DNA of 64,000 nucleotides, from the NCBI RefSeq assembly GCF_001591765.1, contig NZ_BCVN01000001.1:156887-220886 (forward strand), given 5' to 3'. Position 1 is the first letter of the stretch. Every line of letters starts with the position of its first letter. The stretch is from Pseudolactococcus raffinolactis NBRC 100932. Lineage in GTDB: Bacteria; Bacillota; Bacilli; Lactobacillales; Streptococcaceae. The notes beneath the pieces were generated by a model. It was not told where the DNA came from. It searched no databases and saw only the letters and a list, made by a program, of their open reading frames with translations. This document shows, piece by piece, positions 1 through 8,030 of this stretch. The position numbers were made by a program, and so were the translations under genes.

Positions 1-1
1 C

Positions 2-886
2 CTTCCGATCTTGATTTTCTCTTTTATCTTAGGGATCATGACCATTGAGCAAAAAACGGCACCGCAGAAGATTAAGTTAGATGTAATCAGCTTTGTCGCG
101 ATCGTTGTGACACTGGTTGGTTTTATATACAGTCTTAGTAATATAAGTAGTATGCCGTTTGTTAGCCTGCACGTTTTAGGCGCATTTGTGATGGGGGCGA
201 TCGGGCTCGGCCTCTTTATTTATCGCTCTAGTCGTCAAACCAGTCCTTTGATCAATCTGGATGTTTTCAAAAACGTTTCCTTTGATGGGCACGCGATCAG
301 TTCTTTTATCTTGCTAGCTTCTTTATTAGGTTTGAATCTTGTGCTACCTAACTATATCCAGTTAGTCAATGGAGACTCAGCTGTTGCAGCAGGACTAGCA
401 GTCTTGCCGGGCACGATTTTGAATGCGGTCTGCGTTTCCTTTAGTGGTCGTATTTACGATGCTATTGGTGCAGCTAAACCGATTTTATTTGGGACTGCCT
501 TATCAATCATCTCTTTGGTTCTTTTCTGTTTGATGAGTGGCAACTTGACTAATCTCACGATTTCAATTCTATTTGCTGTCTATTGTATCGGCTTTGGTTT
601 GACTTCAGGGAATGTCTTGACAAATGGTCTAGCACAGTTACCCAAGGACTTACAGACAGATGGTAATGCAGCCATTATGACCCTGCAACAATTTGCAGGC
701 GCTTTTGGGACATCCATTACGGCCATTATCATCGCTTTCAGTCAAAAATCAGCCATTTCCAAAGTCATCGGTACCCAACACGGGTCGCGAAATGCCTTAA
801 TCCTTTTCTTGATGATGGCTGCTCTGGAGTTTGCGATTTTGTACTTTGTGATTAAAGTTTATCGACAAGATAAAACAAAAGCCTAA
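2..886 (+). CDS. MFS multidrug exporter, DHA2 type (partial, N-terminus outside window)
   Basis: The reading frame is open to the window edge, so only the C-terminal part (about 295 residues) is present. It is almost entirely hydrophobic, with about eight predicted membrane segments separated by short basic loops, one of which is the cytoplasmic stretch YRSSRQTSPLINLDVFKN. The layout and the motif around AGLAVLPGTILNAVCVSFSGR match the second half of 14-helix drug:H+ antiporters of the EmrB/QacA subfamily, which extrude toxic cations or drugs using the proton gradient. The exact substrate cannot be told. The gene ends just before a clear hairpin terminator, so it closes its transcript. The first base of the window is not used in this frame. 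Confidence 0.8.
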   Translation, partial: LPILIFSFILGIMTIEQKTAPQKIKLDVISFVAIVVTLVGFIYSLSNISSMPFVSLHVLGAFVMGAIGLGLFIYRSSRQTSPLINLDVFKNVSFDGHAISSFILLASLLGLNLVLPNYIQLVNGDSAVAAGLAVLPGTILNAVCVSFSGRIYDAIGAAKPILFGTALSIISLVLFCLMSGNLTNLTISILFAVYCIGFGLTSGNVLTNGLAQLPKDLQTDGNAAIMTLQQFAGAFGTSITAIIIAFSQKSAISKVIGTQHGSRNALILFLMMAALEFAILYFVIKVYRQDKTKA

Positions 887-902
887 TGTTCAAATAATGG
901 TC

Positions 903-932
903 AAAGAACGCTCGAAAGAGGGTTCTTTTTTA
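903..932 (+). terminator. Rho-independent terminator after the MFS gene
   Basis: An 11-bp stem (903-913 with 918-928, one mismatch) closes a GAAA tetraloop and runs into a T-tract. Confidence 0.85.
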
Positions 933-986
933 GCATCATCTGTTAATGAAAGCGCTATTTTGAAAACAGTAAATTCGATATTTTTT

Positions 987-995
987 TGTTAAAAT
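987..995 (+). promoter_or_regulatory. Extended -10 promoter of the HIRAN gene
   Basis: TGtTAAAAT is an extended -10 element 46 bases upstream of the start. No good -35 box is seen. The same TGt-type extended -10 recurs at several promoters in this window. Confidence 0.5.
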
Positions 996-1040
996 AAAAG
1001 CAAAGTCGTTAGTAAATCATTCGTATGAGGAGGAGAAGAC

Positions 1041-1415
1041 ATGACAAGTCAAGCAGAGAAAATCAGAGAGTCGTTCAAGAATCATAAATGGGAACCTAGC
1101 CGCCATTTTATGGACTTCCATATCGCACGCTTCGCCTATTATGATGGCTTGGATGTTATTGACCAGTTAATTTTAGGCCAGCAAGTCAGCTTAATCGTAG
1201 AGGCAGATAACCCACATGATCCAGAAGCAGTTGCCATCTATTTTAAAGATATAAAATTGGGTTATGTGCCTAGCGCTAAAAATATTTTACTGAGCAATCT
1301 CTTATATTATGGTCACAGCGCTATTTTCGAATCCCGCATTCAATTTGTTAATAAAGAAAGTCATCCTGAACGCCAATTTCGTGTGGTCGTCAAAATCAAG
1401 GACAATCGACAATAA
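1041..1415 (+). CDS. Stand-alone HIRAN-domain protein
   Basis: A 124-residue protein that is almost entirely one HIRAN domain. The core runs from about residue 44 (LGQQVSLIVEADNPHDPEAV) through the GYVPSA turn near residue 74, which matches the HIRAN pattern of a strand, an N-P-x-D/H-x-x-A-V motif and a G-Y-V/L-P motif. In larger proteins this domain binds DNA ends or damaged DNA next to helicase or nuclease modules. Here no catalytic module is attached and no partner gene adjoins. A strong AGGAGGAG ribosome-binding site lies 7 bases before the ATG. The gene is monocistronic between two terminators. A DNA-repair role is inferred from the domain only. Confidence 0.75.
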   Translation: MTSQAEKIRESFKNHKWEPSRHFMDFHIARFAYYDGLDVIDQLILGQQVSLIVEADNPHDPEAVAIYFKDIKLGYVPSAKNILLSNLLYYGHSAIFESRIQFVNKESHPERQFRVVVKIKDNRQ

Positions 1416-1438
1416 GTCAATTTGTGTAAATTCTAAAG

Positions 1439-1464
1439 CGGACATCGGAGAGATGTCCGTTTTT
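1439..1464 (+). terminator. Terminator after the HIRAN gene
   Basis: Perfect 8-bp stem CGGACATC/GATGTCCG with a 5-base loop followed by five T. It also insulates the immediately following polA promoter. Confidence 0.9.
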
Positions 1465-1465
1465 G

Positions 1466-1474
1466 TGTTAAAAT
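1466..1474 (+). promoter_or_regulatory. Extended -10 promoter of polA, predicting a leaderless mRNA
   Basis: TGtTAAAAT is followed by only six bases (AGAGAC) and then the polA ATG. Transcription usually starts about 7 bases after the -10, so the mRNA would begin at or next to the A of the start codon. No Shine-Dalgarno is present. Confidence 0.55.
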
Positions 1475-1480
1475 AGAGAC

Positions 1481-4096
1481 ATGACAACTACAGAAAAAAA
1501 ACTACTATTAATAGACGGCTCATCCATTGCTTTTCGGGCCTTTTTTGCGCTTTACACGCAGATTGACCGCTTTGTTGCGCCATCTGGTTTGCACACTAAT
1601 GCGATTTTTGCCTTCCATACCATGTTGCGCAACGTCTTGGATTCAGTCCAACCCACACACGTGCTCGTCGCTTTTGATGCTGGTAAAACGACGTTTCGGA
1701 CGGAAATGTACGCTGACTATAAAGGTGGGCGTGCGAAAACGCCCGATGAATTCAGAGAGCAGATGCCATTTATCAAAGAAATGCTAGAGGCCCAAGGGAT
1801 TAAGCACTATGAACTGGCTAACTATGAGGCTGATGATATCATCGGAACTCTGGCGACCCAGGCCGAAAATGGTGGCTTTGATGCGGTAACGGTTGTTTCA
1901 GGCGATCGAGATTTGACCCAGCTGACCACAGATAAAACGACGGTGGAAATCACGATTAAGGGTGTGGCTGAACTTGAAACCTACACGCCGGCTTACCTGA
2001 AAGAAAAACTAGGCTTAACAACGGCACAATTTATCGACTTGAAGGCCCTCATGGGTGATAAGTCAGATAATATCCCTGGCGTAACCAAAATCGGTGAAAA
2101 AACCGGGATCAAATTACTGTTAGAATACGGCTCGCTCCAAGGCATTTATGATCATGTCGATGGCATGAAAACGTCTAAAATGAAAGAAAACTTGATCAAT
2201 GATCGTGAGCAAGCTTTCTTGTCAAAAGAACTGGCAACGATTGATCTGGATTCACCAATCGAAATCCAACTGGACGATACGATTTTCCAAGGCGCTGACT
2301 ATGACAGACTCAAGAAATTTTATCAAGAGATGGGGTTTCAGAAATTTTTGGAAGACCTCGAAGGTGTGACTGAAAAGGTAATCGAAGAACTGGCCTTTAC
2401 AGTTGTTGAAGACGCTGTGACGCTTGACATGTTTCATGATGATCAATTTTTCTATCTGGAAATTCTGGGTGAGGATTACCAACGTGAACCGATTATTGGT
2501 TTTGCTTGGGGTGATGACAAGACGATTTATGTCTCAAAAAACGTCGATCTACTCAAAGACTTCCATTTCCCTAAAAACACCTTTGATTTCAAGAAAAACA
2601 AGGTCTTACTAGGCCGCCATGGCATCGACTATCCGCTGGTTGCATTTGATACCATGCTTGCCAAATACCTCTATTCGACGATTGAAAATAATAAAATTTC
2701 AACGATTGCAGATTTATTTGGTCTGAATTTACCAGACGATGATGTGGTCTATGGTAAAGGCGCTAAGCGTGCGGTGCCATTTGATGATGTCCTTTATGAT
2801 CATCTCGCTCGAAAAGTAGATATCCTTGTCAAAACAAAAGCAGCCTTGCTTGATAAGCTACGAGAAAATGATCAGGAAAAACTCCTATCGGATATGGAGT
2901 TACCGCTCGCCAATGTCCTTGCCAAGATGGAAATGGTAGGCATTAAAGTGTCAGGCGGTGTCCTAAGTGAAATCGGCTTGGAAAATGAAAAAGTCATTGC
3001 TGATTTGACGGCAGAAATTTACGAGCTTGCAGGTGAGACCTTCAATATCAACTCACCGAAACAACTAGGTGTCATTCTATTTGAAAAAATGCAGCTACCG
3101 GTCATTAAGAAAACCAAAACAGGTTATTCAACGGCTGTTGACGTCCTGGAACAGTTAGCACCCCAAGCACCAATCGTTGATAAGATTTTGAAGTTCCGTC
3201 AAATTTCTAAAATCCAGTCAACCTATGTTACAGGTCTGCTCGGTGAGATTATGGCTGATGGCAAGATTCATACGCGCTATATTCAGGATTTGACCCAAAC
3301 GGGTCGTCTGTCAAGTGTGCAGCCCAATCTCCAAAATATTCCAGTTCGATTGGCTGAAGGTCGTAAGATTCGCAAGGCTTTCTTACCTGAAAAATCAGAG
3401 TCAGTTTTACTATCAAGTGACTATTCACAGATTGAATTACGGGTTCTTGCCCACATTTCAGGGGATGAACATTTGATTGCGGCCTTTAACGATGGTGCTG
3501 ACATCCATACGGCAACGGCGATGCGCGTGTTTGGTATTGAGAAACCAGAAGATGTGACGCCAAATGACCGTCGTAATGCCAAAGCCGTTAACTTCGGTGT
3601 TGTCTACGGTATTTCTGATTTCGGTCTGTCTAATAATCTGGGGATTACTAGAAAAGCTGCCAAAACGTATATTGACACGTATTTTGAGCGTTATCCTGAT
3701 ATTAAAAAATATATGGAAGACATCGTTAGAAGTGCTAAGGATAAAGGATATGTCGAAACCCTCTATCACAGAAGACGTAATCTACCAGAAATCAATGCAA
3801 GAAACTTCTCTGTCCGTTCATTCGCAGAGCGTACAGCTATTAACAGCCCCATTCAAGGATCAGCAGCTGATATCTTGAAAGTGGCCATGATCAACCTTGA
3901 TCGCGCCTTAGCAGCAGGTGGCTACCAAGCCAAAATGTTGCTACAAGTACACGATGAAATCGTATTGGATGTCCCACATGATGAACTAGATGCGATTAAA
4001 GCCTTGGTTAAAACAACCATGGAAGAAGCAATCGACCTAAAAGTCCCACTCTTAGTTGATGAAAATAGTGGCAAGACTTGGTATGAAGCGAAATAA
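1481..4096 (+). CDS. polA: DNA polymerase I
   Basis: 871 residues, the usual length of a Gram-positive Pol I. Residues 1 to about 290 form the 5'-3' exonuclease domain (LLLIDGSSIAFRAFFAL, YEADDIIGTLA, SGDRDLTQL). The middle domain, about 300-480, has the 3'-5' exonuclease fold but lacks its metal-binding DxE (here FYLEIL), so proofreading is probably absent, as is common in this group. The polymerase domain carries motif A DYSQIELR (Asp647), the O-helix RRNAKAVNFGVVYG (Lys701) and motif C VHDEIV (Asp825). It fills gaps during repair and removes Okazaki primers. It stands alone between two terminators and has no visible ribosome-binding site (see the promoter entry). Confidence 0.97.
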   Translation: MTTTEKKLLLIDGSSIAFRAFFALYTQIDRFVAPSGLHTNAIFAFHTMLRNVLDSVQPTHVLVAFDAGKTTFRTEMYADYKGGRAKTPDEFREQMPFIKEMLEAQGIKHYELANYEADDIIGTLATQAENGGFDAVTVVSGDRDLTQLTTDKTTVEITIKGVAELETYTPAYLKEKLGLTTAQFIDLKALMGDKSDNIPGVTKIGEKTGIKLLLEYGSLQGIYDHVDGMKTSKMKENLINDREQAFLSKELATIDLDSPIEIQLDDTIFQGADYDRLKKFYQEMGFQKFLEDLEGVTEKVIEELAFTVVEDAVTLDMFHDDQFFYLEILGEDYQREPIIGFAWGDDKTIYVSKNVDLLKDFHFPKNTFDFKKNKVLLGRHGIDYPLVAFDTMLAKYLYSTIENNKISTIADLFGLNLPDDDVVYGKGAKRAVPFDDVLYDHLARKVDILVKTKAALLDKLRENDQEKLLSDMELPLANVLAKMEMVGIKVSGGVLSEIGLENEKVIADLTAEIYELAGETFNINSPKQLGVILFEKMQLPVIKKTKTGYSTAVDVLEQLAPQAPIVDKILKFRQISKIQSTYVTGLLGEIMADGKIHTRYIQDLTQTGRLSSVQPNLQNIPVRLAEGRKIRKAFLPEKSESVLLSSDYSQIELRVLAHISGDEHLIAAFNDGADIHTATAMRVFGIEKPEDVTPNDRRNAKAVNFGVVYGISDFGLSNNLGITRKAAKTYIDTYFERYPDIKKYMEDIVRSAKDKGYVETLYHRRRNLPEINARNFSVRSFAERTAINSPIQGSAADILKVAMINLDRALAAGGYQAKMLLQVHDEIVLDVPHDELDAIKALVKTTMEEAIDLKVPLLVDENSGKTWYEAK

Positions 4097-4118
4097 ATCA
4101 GATGACTATGATCTGATT
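4096..4118 (+). repeat. Inverted repeat at the polA stop codon
   Basis: Perfect 8-bp stem AATCAGAT/ATCTGATT with a 7-base loop, starting in the stop codon. No T-tract follows. It may protect the 3' end together with the terminator just downstream. Confidence 0.5.
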
Positions 4119-4129
4119 AAAACGAAAGA

Positions 4130-4160
4130 AAAGTGAGCTTTTGAAAGCTTGCTTTTTTTT
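4130..4160 (+). terminator. Terminator after polA
   Basis: 11-bp stem with two G-T wobbles (4130-4140 with 4145-4155), loop TTGA, then a run of eight T. Confidence 0.88.
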
Positions 4161-4172
4161 ATGAGTTAAAAC

Positions 4173-4201
4173 TTTACAAGCAGGTACTTAATTGGTACAA
4201 T
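4173..4201 (+). promoter_or_regulatory. Promoter of the first ABC exporter operon, with an overlapping inverted repeat
   Basis: TTTACA, 17-base spacer, then the extended -10 TGgTACAAT. An inverted repeat CAGGT (4181-4185) / ACCTG (4204-4208) brackets the spacer and -10, which suggests a repressor operator. No regulator gene adjoins. Confidence 0.7.
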
Positions 4202-4300
4202 GAACCTGTCTGCGCCTTAAAAAATGGCAGCGCTTACTTTTAGCAAGATAGAAAATATGTTATTATTTCATTGTTTCAGCAGGAATTAGTAGGAGAATTT

Positions 4301-6058
4301 ATGGATAGTATTAAATGGGTCTGGCAATATGCCAAGATCTACAAGTGGAGTATCTTTTTTGCGCTGATCTTGGTCATCATCACCTCTGCATTAGCAATTG
4401 TTTTCCCGCTTTTTGGCGGCAAATTAGTAGATCTCGTCATTGATCAAGGGAAAACCAATCTACTGGTGCCCATTTTGGCAACCATGTATGGTGTTGTCAT
4501 TGCTCGGATTATCATGCGCTATACCTATCAAATTTTGTTTGAGCAGATCGGTCAGAATACACTTTATAAAATTCGTGAGGATTTGTACGTCAAACTACAA
4601 GAGATGGATTTTAGCTTCTTTAATCAAACGCGCGTTGGTGATATCATGGCTCGGATGACTGGGGATACAGATGCGATTCGGCATTTTGTTTCTTGGGTTG
4701 TCTATACCATGTTAGAAAATGCCCTGCTCTTCATCTCGGCAGTGATTATGATGGCGACGATTGATTGGCGCTTAATGTTGGCTTTACTTGTGGTGACACC
4801 GCTGATCGGCTACTTAACAACTAGAATGTCACGCCAAGCGCGTCCCTTGTTTTATGAAATTCGGGAAAGTTTTTCACGTCTGAATTCAATGGTCGAGGAA
4901 AACATCAGCGGAAATCGCGTCGTCAAAGCTTTCACCCGTGAAGGTTTTGAAATCGAAAAGTTTAATCAGCATAACGATGACTTTAGACAACGCAATATTG
5001 ACTCTGCCAATGTTTCTAGAAAATTCTTACCCATCTTAGATGCCCTAGCGGGATGCTTAGCGGTGATTACGCTTGCTTTAGGTGGATATTTCGTCATCAG
5101 TGGTCAGATGACACTAGGCGATCTGGTGACGTTCAGTGGTGTCTTATGGATGCTGGATATGCCCATGCGGATGAGTGGCTGGTTGATTAATGACGTCCAA
5201 CGTTTTATCGCCTCATCTTTCAAAATTCGGGATATGCTTAAGGCAGAAACACAAATTCCGGTTCAGTCGGAGAAATCTGCCAAGGATCTAAAAGGTTATG
5301 TGGCATTTGAAGATGTCTCTTTCCACTTTCCAGATGCGCCAGAGGTGGCAGCTTTATCACATATTTCATTAAAAGCTGCACCAGGTCAGACCATTGGGAT
5401 TCTTGGAGAGACGGGATCTGGTAAGTCAACCTTGGTCAATTTGATTGCCCGCTTTTACGATCCAACTTCTGGCGTTGTTAAGATTGATGGGGTTGATGCT
5501 CGCAAATGGCATGTGCGGGAGTTACGCGACCATATCGCGCTCGTCATGCAGGATATCTTCTTGTTTTCTGATACCATTGAAGAAAATATTGCCTTTGGTG
5601 TGCCGGGTGCTGATCGAGATGAAGTTCGGAAAATGGCGCGAATTGCGGATGCCAATCGCTTTATTGAGCAGATGCCGGATGCCTACGATACCATTGTCGG
5701 TGAGCGTGGTGTTGGTTTGTCAGGTGGTCAGAAACAGCGGATTTCTTTGGCGCGTGCCTTGATGAAAGATCCATCGATTTTGATTCTGGACGATACAACA
5801 TCAGCTGTTGATATGGAGACCGAGACCAAGATTCAGGAAGAGTTGGATAAAATTACGACGAATAAGACGACCTTTATTATCGCCCATCGGGTTTCTTCGG
5901 TTAAGGATGCTGACGAGATTATTATCATGGCGCACGGTAAGATTGTCGAGCGAGGTAATCACGAGAGTTTACTGGCGCAAAAAGGCTATTACTACGAGGT
6001 TTATAATAAGCAGCTAGGAAATTTTGATTTAGAAATGGGGGTGATGGACAATGGCTAG
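4301..6058 (+). CDS. ABC exporter half-transporter, degenerate-site subunit
   Basis: 585 residues counted from the ATG at 4301, chosen because AGGAG lies 5 bases upstream; a TTG at 4271 is in frame but has no such site. The N-terminal half holds six membrane helices (ABC_membrane). The C-terminal ATPase has Walker A GETGSGKST (about 369), signature LSGGQ (about 473) and H-loop His529. Walker B ends ILILDD: Asp498 replaces the catalytic glutamate. Such a change marks the degenerate-site partner of heterodimeric exporters like LmrCD or TM287/288. Its stop overlaps the next gene by 8 bases, so the two are made and assembled together. Likely multidrug or lipid export; substrate unknown. Confidence 0.9.
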   Translation: MDSIKWVWQYAKIYKWSIFFALILVIITSALAIVFPLFGGKLVDLVIDQGKTNLLVPILATMYGVVIARIIMRYTYQILFEQIGQNTLYKIREDLYVKLQEMDFSFFNQTRVGDIMARMTGDTDAIRHFVSWVVYTMLENALLFISAVIMMATIDWRLMLALLVVTPLIGYLTTRMSRQARPLFYEIRESFSRLNSMVEENISGNRVVKAFTREGFEIEKFNQHNDDFRQRNIDSANVSRKFLPILDALAGCLAVITLALGGYFVISGQMTLGDLVTFSGVLWMLDMPMRMSGWLINDVQRFIASSFKIRDMLKAETQIPVQSEKSAKDLKGYVAFEDVSFHFPDAPEVAALSHISLKAAPGQTIGILGETGSGKSTLVNLIARFYDPTSGVVKIDGVDARKWHVRELRDHIALVMQDIFLFSDTIEENIAFGVPGADRDEVRKMARIADANRFIEQMPDAYDTIVGERGVGLSGGQKQRISLARALMKDPSILILDDTTSAVDMETETKIQEELDKITTNKTTFIIAHRVSSVKDADEIIIMAHGKIVERGNHESLLAQKGYYYEVYNKQLGNFDLEMGVMDNG

Positions 6059-7832
6059 AAATAAATTCGATGTCGATGAAGAACTAGAAGAAGGCTTTAA
6101 CGCCGCGCATTTTAAGCGACTTTTTCGATATGTCACGCCTTATAAAAAGTCTATTTTTAGGACCCTAGGCGTCATCTTTATCGCGAATATTGCGTCCATG
6201 CTAGGTCCTTTTTTCACAAAACTAGTGATTGATGATGTCATTCCTAAGAAAAATCTGGGGATGCTTTGGCTGATCACAGCGGCCTTCATTGTATCCATCA
6301 TTGTTATGGGCTGGTGTATGCGTTATCGGATTAAATCGATTACCATCATTGGTCAGGATGTACTGAAGGATATGCGCTTTGATATCTTTCAGCATTTGCA
6401 AAAGCTTCCTTTTTCTTACTTTGATAGTCGGCCTCATGGGAAGATTCTCATTCGTGTGGTCAATTACATTAATTCACTGAGTGATCTCCTGTCCAATGGT
6501 TTGATTAATCTGATTTCAGATATGCTCAGTGTTATCGTGACCTTGATTTTCATGTTTGCTATTGATTTTAAACTGACCTTATATAGCTTGATTTTATTGC
6601 CGATCTTGTTCGTCTTTGTCATGGTTATTAAAAATGCCCAACGCAAGGCCTATCAAAGGTTGAGCAATAAACAGTCTAATATGAATGCCTATATTCATGA
6701 AAGCATTTCAGGGATCAAGGTTACGCAGTCATTTTCACGTGAAGACGAAAACTTTAAAATATTTTCCAAGGTGAGTCGTGCCTATCAGACTTCTTGGATG
6801 AAGGCGATTTATATCCAGTTTCTCATGTGGCCTGGGGTACAAAATATTTCTGTCATGACGACCTGTTTGATTTACTTTATGGGGATTAAAGGGATTGGTG
6901 TGGACGTTTCGACGGGAACCCTGATTGCCTTCATTGGGTATATTAATAACTTTTGGAATCCTGTCATTAATATCGGGAATTTCTATAACTCACTCATTAC
7001 CGCAACAGCTTATTTAGAGCGGATTTTCGAGACCTTGGATGTCGAGCCAGACATTCAAGATGCCCCAGATGCGTTTGAGCTACCAACGATTAAGGGAGAT
7101 GTCGTCTTTGATCAGGTGACCTTTGGCTATGAAACTGGAAAAGAAATTCTCAAAGCCATTTCCTTCCATGTGCAGCCAGGTGAGTCTATCGCGCTAGTTG
7201 GGCCTACCGGTGCAGGGAAAACAACCGTGATTAACCTCCTCAGCCGATTTTATGATATCAATTCAGGTGAGATTTTGATAGACGACATCGATATTCGGCG
7301 CGTGACCTTGCAATCCCTACGTAAGCAAATGGGCGTCATGCTACAGGATACCTTTATCTTCTCGGGCACCATACTGGAGAATATTCGCTACGGTAAATTA
7401 GACGCAACGGAAGAAGAGATTATCTCAGCCTCTAAGATTGTACGGGCACACGATTTCATCGTAGATTTAAAGGACGGTTACAACACCGAAGTCAAAGAGC
7501 GAGGCAGCACTTTATCGGCTGGCCAACGTCAATTGATTTCATTTGCGCGGGCGCTTTTAGCGGATCCTAAAATCTTGATCTTGGATGAAGCGACTTCCAG
7601 CATTGATACCAAAACAGAGACTTTGCTACAAGATGGATTAGACAAACTCTTGGTTGGACGAACGTCCTTTATTATCGCCCACAGACTATCAACCATCAAA
7701 AATTCTGATCGTATTTTCTATATTGACCAAGGTAGCCTGCTGGAGTCTGGTAGTCATGATGATTTGATGGCAGCAAAAGGCGCTTATTACCACTTGTATC
7801 AGTCGCAGTTTGATTTACTACGGACGGAGTAA
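6051..7832 (+). CDS. ABC exporter half-transporter, catalytic subunit
   Basis: 593 residues: an N-terminal acidic tail, six membrane helices, then an ATPase with Walker A GPTGAGKTT (about 384), an altered signature LSAGQ (about 488) and a canonical Walker B LILDEATS (Asp512, Glu513). The partner lacks the Walker B glutamate while this subunit has the non-standard signature, so both defects fall in the same composite ATP site. This is the known asymmetry of heterodimeric exporters. Translation is coupled: the ATG lies inside the end of the upstream gene. A terminator follows. Confidence 0.9.
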   Translation: MARNKFDVDEELEEGFNAAHFKRLFRYVTPYKKSIFRTLGVIFIANIASMLGPFFTKLVIDDVIPKKNLGMLWLITAAFIVSIIVMGWCMRYRIKSITIIGQDVLKDMRFDIFQHLQKLPFSYFDSRPHGKILIRVVNYINSLSDLLSNGLINLISDMLSVIVTLIFMFAIDFKLTLYSLILLPILFVFVMVIKNAQRKAYQRLSNKQSNMNAYIHESISGIKVTQSFSREDENFKIFSKVSRAYQTSWMKAIYIQFLMWPGVQNISVMTTCLIYFMGIKGIGVDVSTGTLIAFIGYINNFWNPVINIGNFYNSLITATAYLERIFETLDVEPDIQDAPDAFELPTIKGDVVFDQVTFGYETGKEILKAISFHVQPGESIALVGPTGAGKTTVINLLSRFYDINSGEILIDDIDIRRVTLQSLRKQMGVMLQDTFIFSGTILENIRYGKLDATEEEIISASKIVRAHDFIVDLKDGYNTEVKERGSTLSAGQRQLISFARALLADPKILILDEATSSIDTKTETLLQDGLDKLLVGRTSFIIAHRLSTIKNSDRIFYIDQGSLLESGSHDDLMAAKGAYYHLYQSQFDLLRTE

Positions 7833-7844
7833 ATTTATATTGAA

Positions 7845-7880
7845 TAATTGCATCTCAAATTGCTGGGGTGCAGTTTTTTG
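7845..7880 (+). terminator. Terminator after the first ABC exporter pair
   Basis: Stem AATTGCATC/GGTGCAGTT with two wobbles and an 11-13 base loop, followed by six T. Confidence 0.7.
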
Positions 7881-7909
7881 TTAAATTTTAAAAAAATATC
7901 GTGAAAGTC

Positions 7910-7938
7910 TTGACAAAATAAAAGGCTCAGGGTACAAT
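7910..7938 (+). promoter_or_regulatory. xylB promoter
   Basis: Consensus TTGACA, 17-base spacer, TACAAT. The XylR operator lies 12 bases downstream of the -10, over the start point. Confidence 0.85.
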
Positions 7939-7949
7939 AACATTGTAAG

Positions 7950-7970
7950 TTAGTTCGGAAAACGAACTAA
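7950..7970 (+). promoter_or_regulatory. XylR operator at xylB (perfect palindrome)
   Basis: TTAGTTCG-N5-CGAACTAA, two perfect 8-base arms. Closely matching sites with the same arms and spacing occur at xylR (14007-14027) and xylA (15423-15443), and nowhere else that I can see in the window. Binding by the ROK protein XylR is inferred from this distribution. Confidence 0.8.
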
Positions 7971-7982
7971 AAAAGATGTTAT

Positions 7983-8024
7983 CACGAATGACCCCGCTTG
8001 GACGAAGTACCAGCGCAGAAAGGA
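7983..8024 (+). repeat. Dispersed leader repeat, copy A (module 1), at the xylB ribosome-binding site
   Basis: Contains the block GAATGACCCCGCTTGGACGA shared with copies before xynB (20325) and, more diverged, ybeY (56208). Its 3' end GCGCAGAAAGGA is shared with the copy before the epimerase gene (12171) and supplies the Shine-Dalgarno of xylB. Confidence 0.6.
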
Positions 8025-8030
8025 CAGGAT

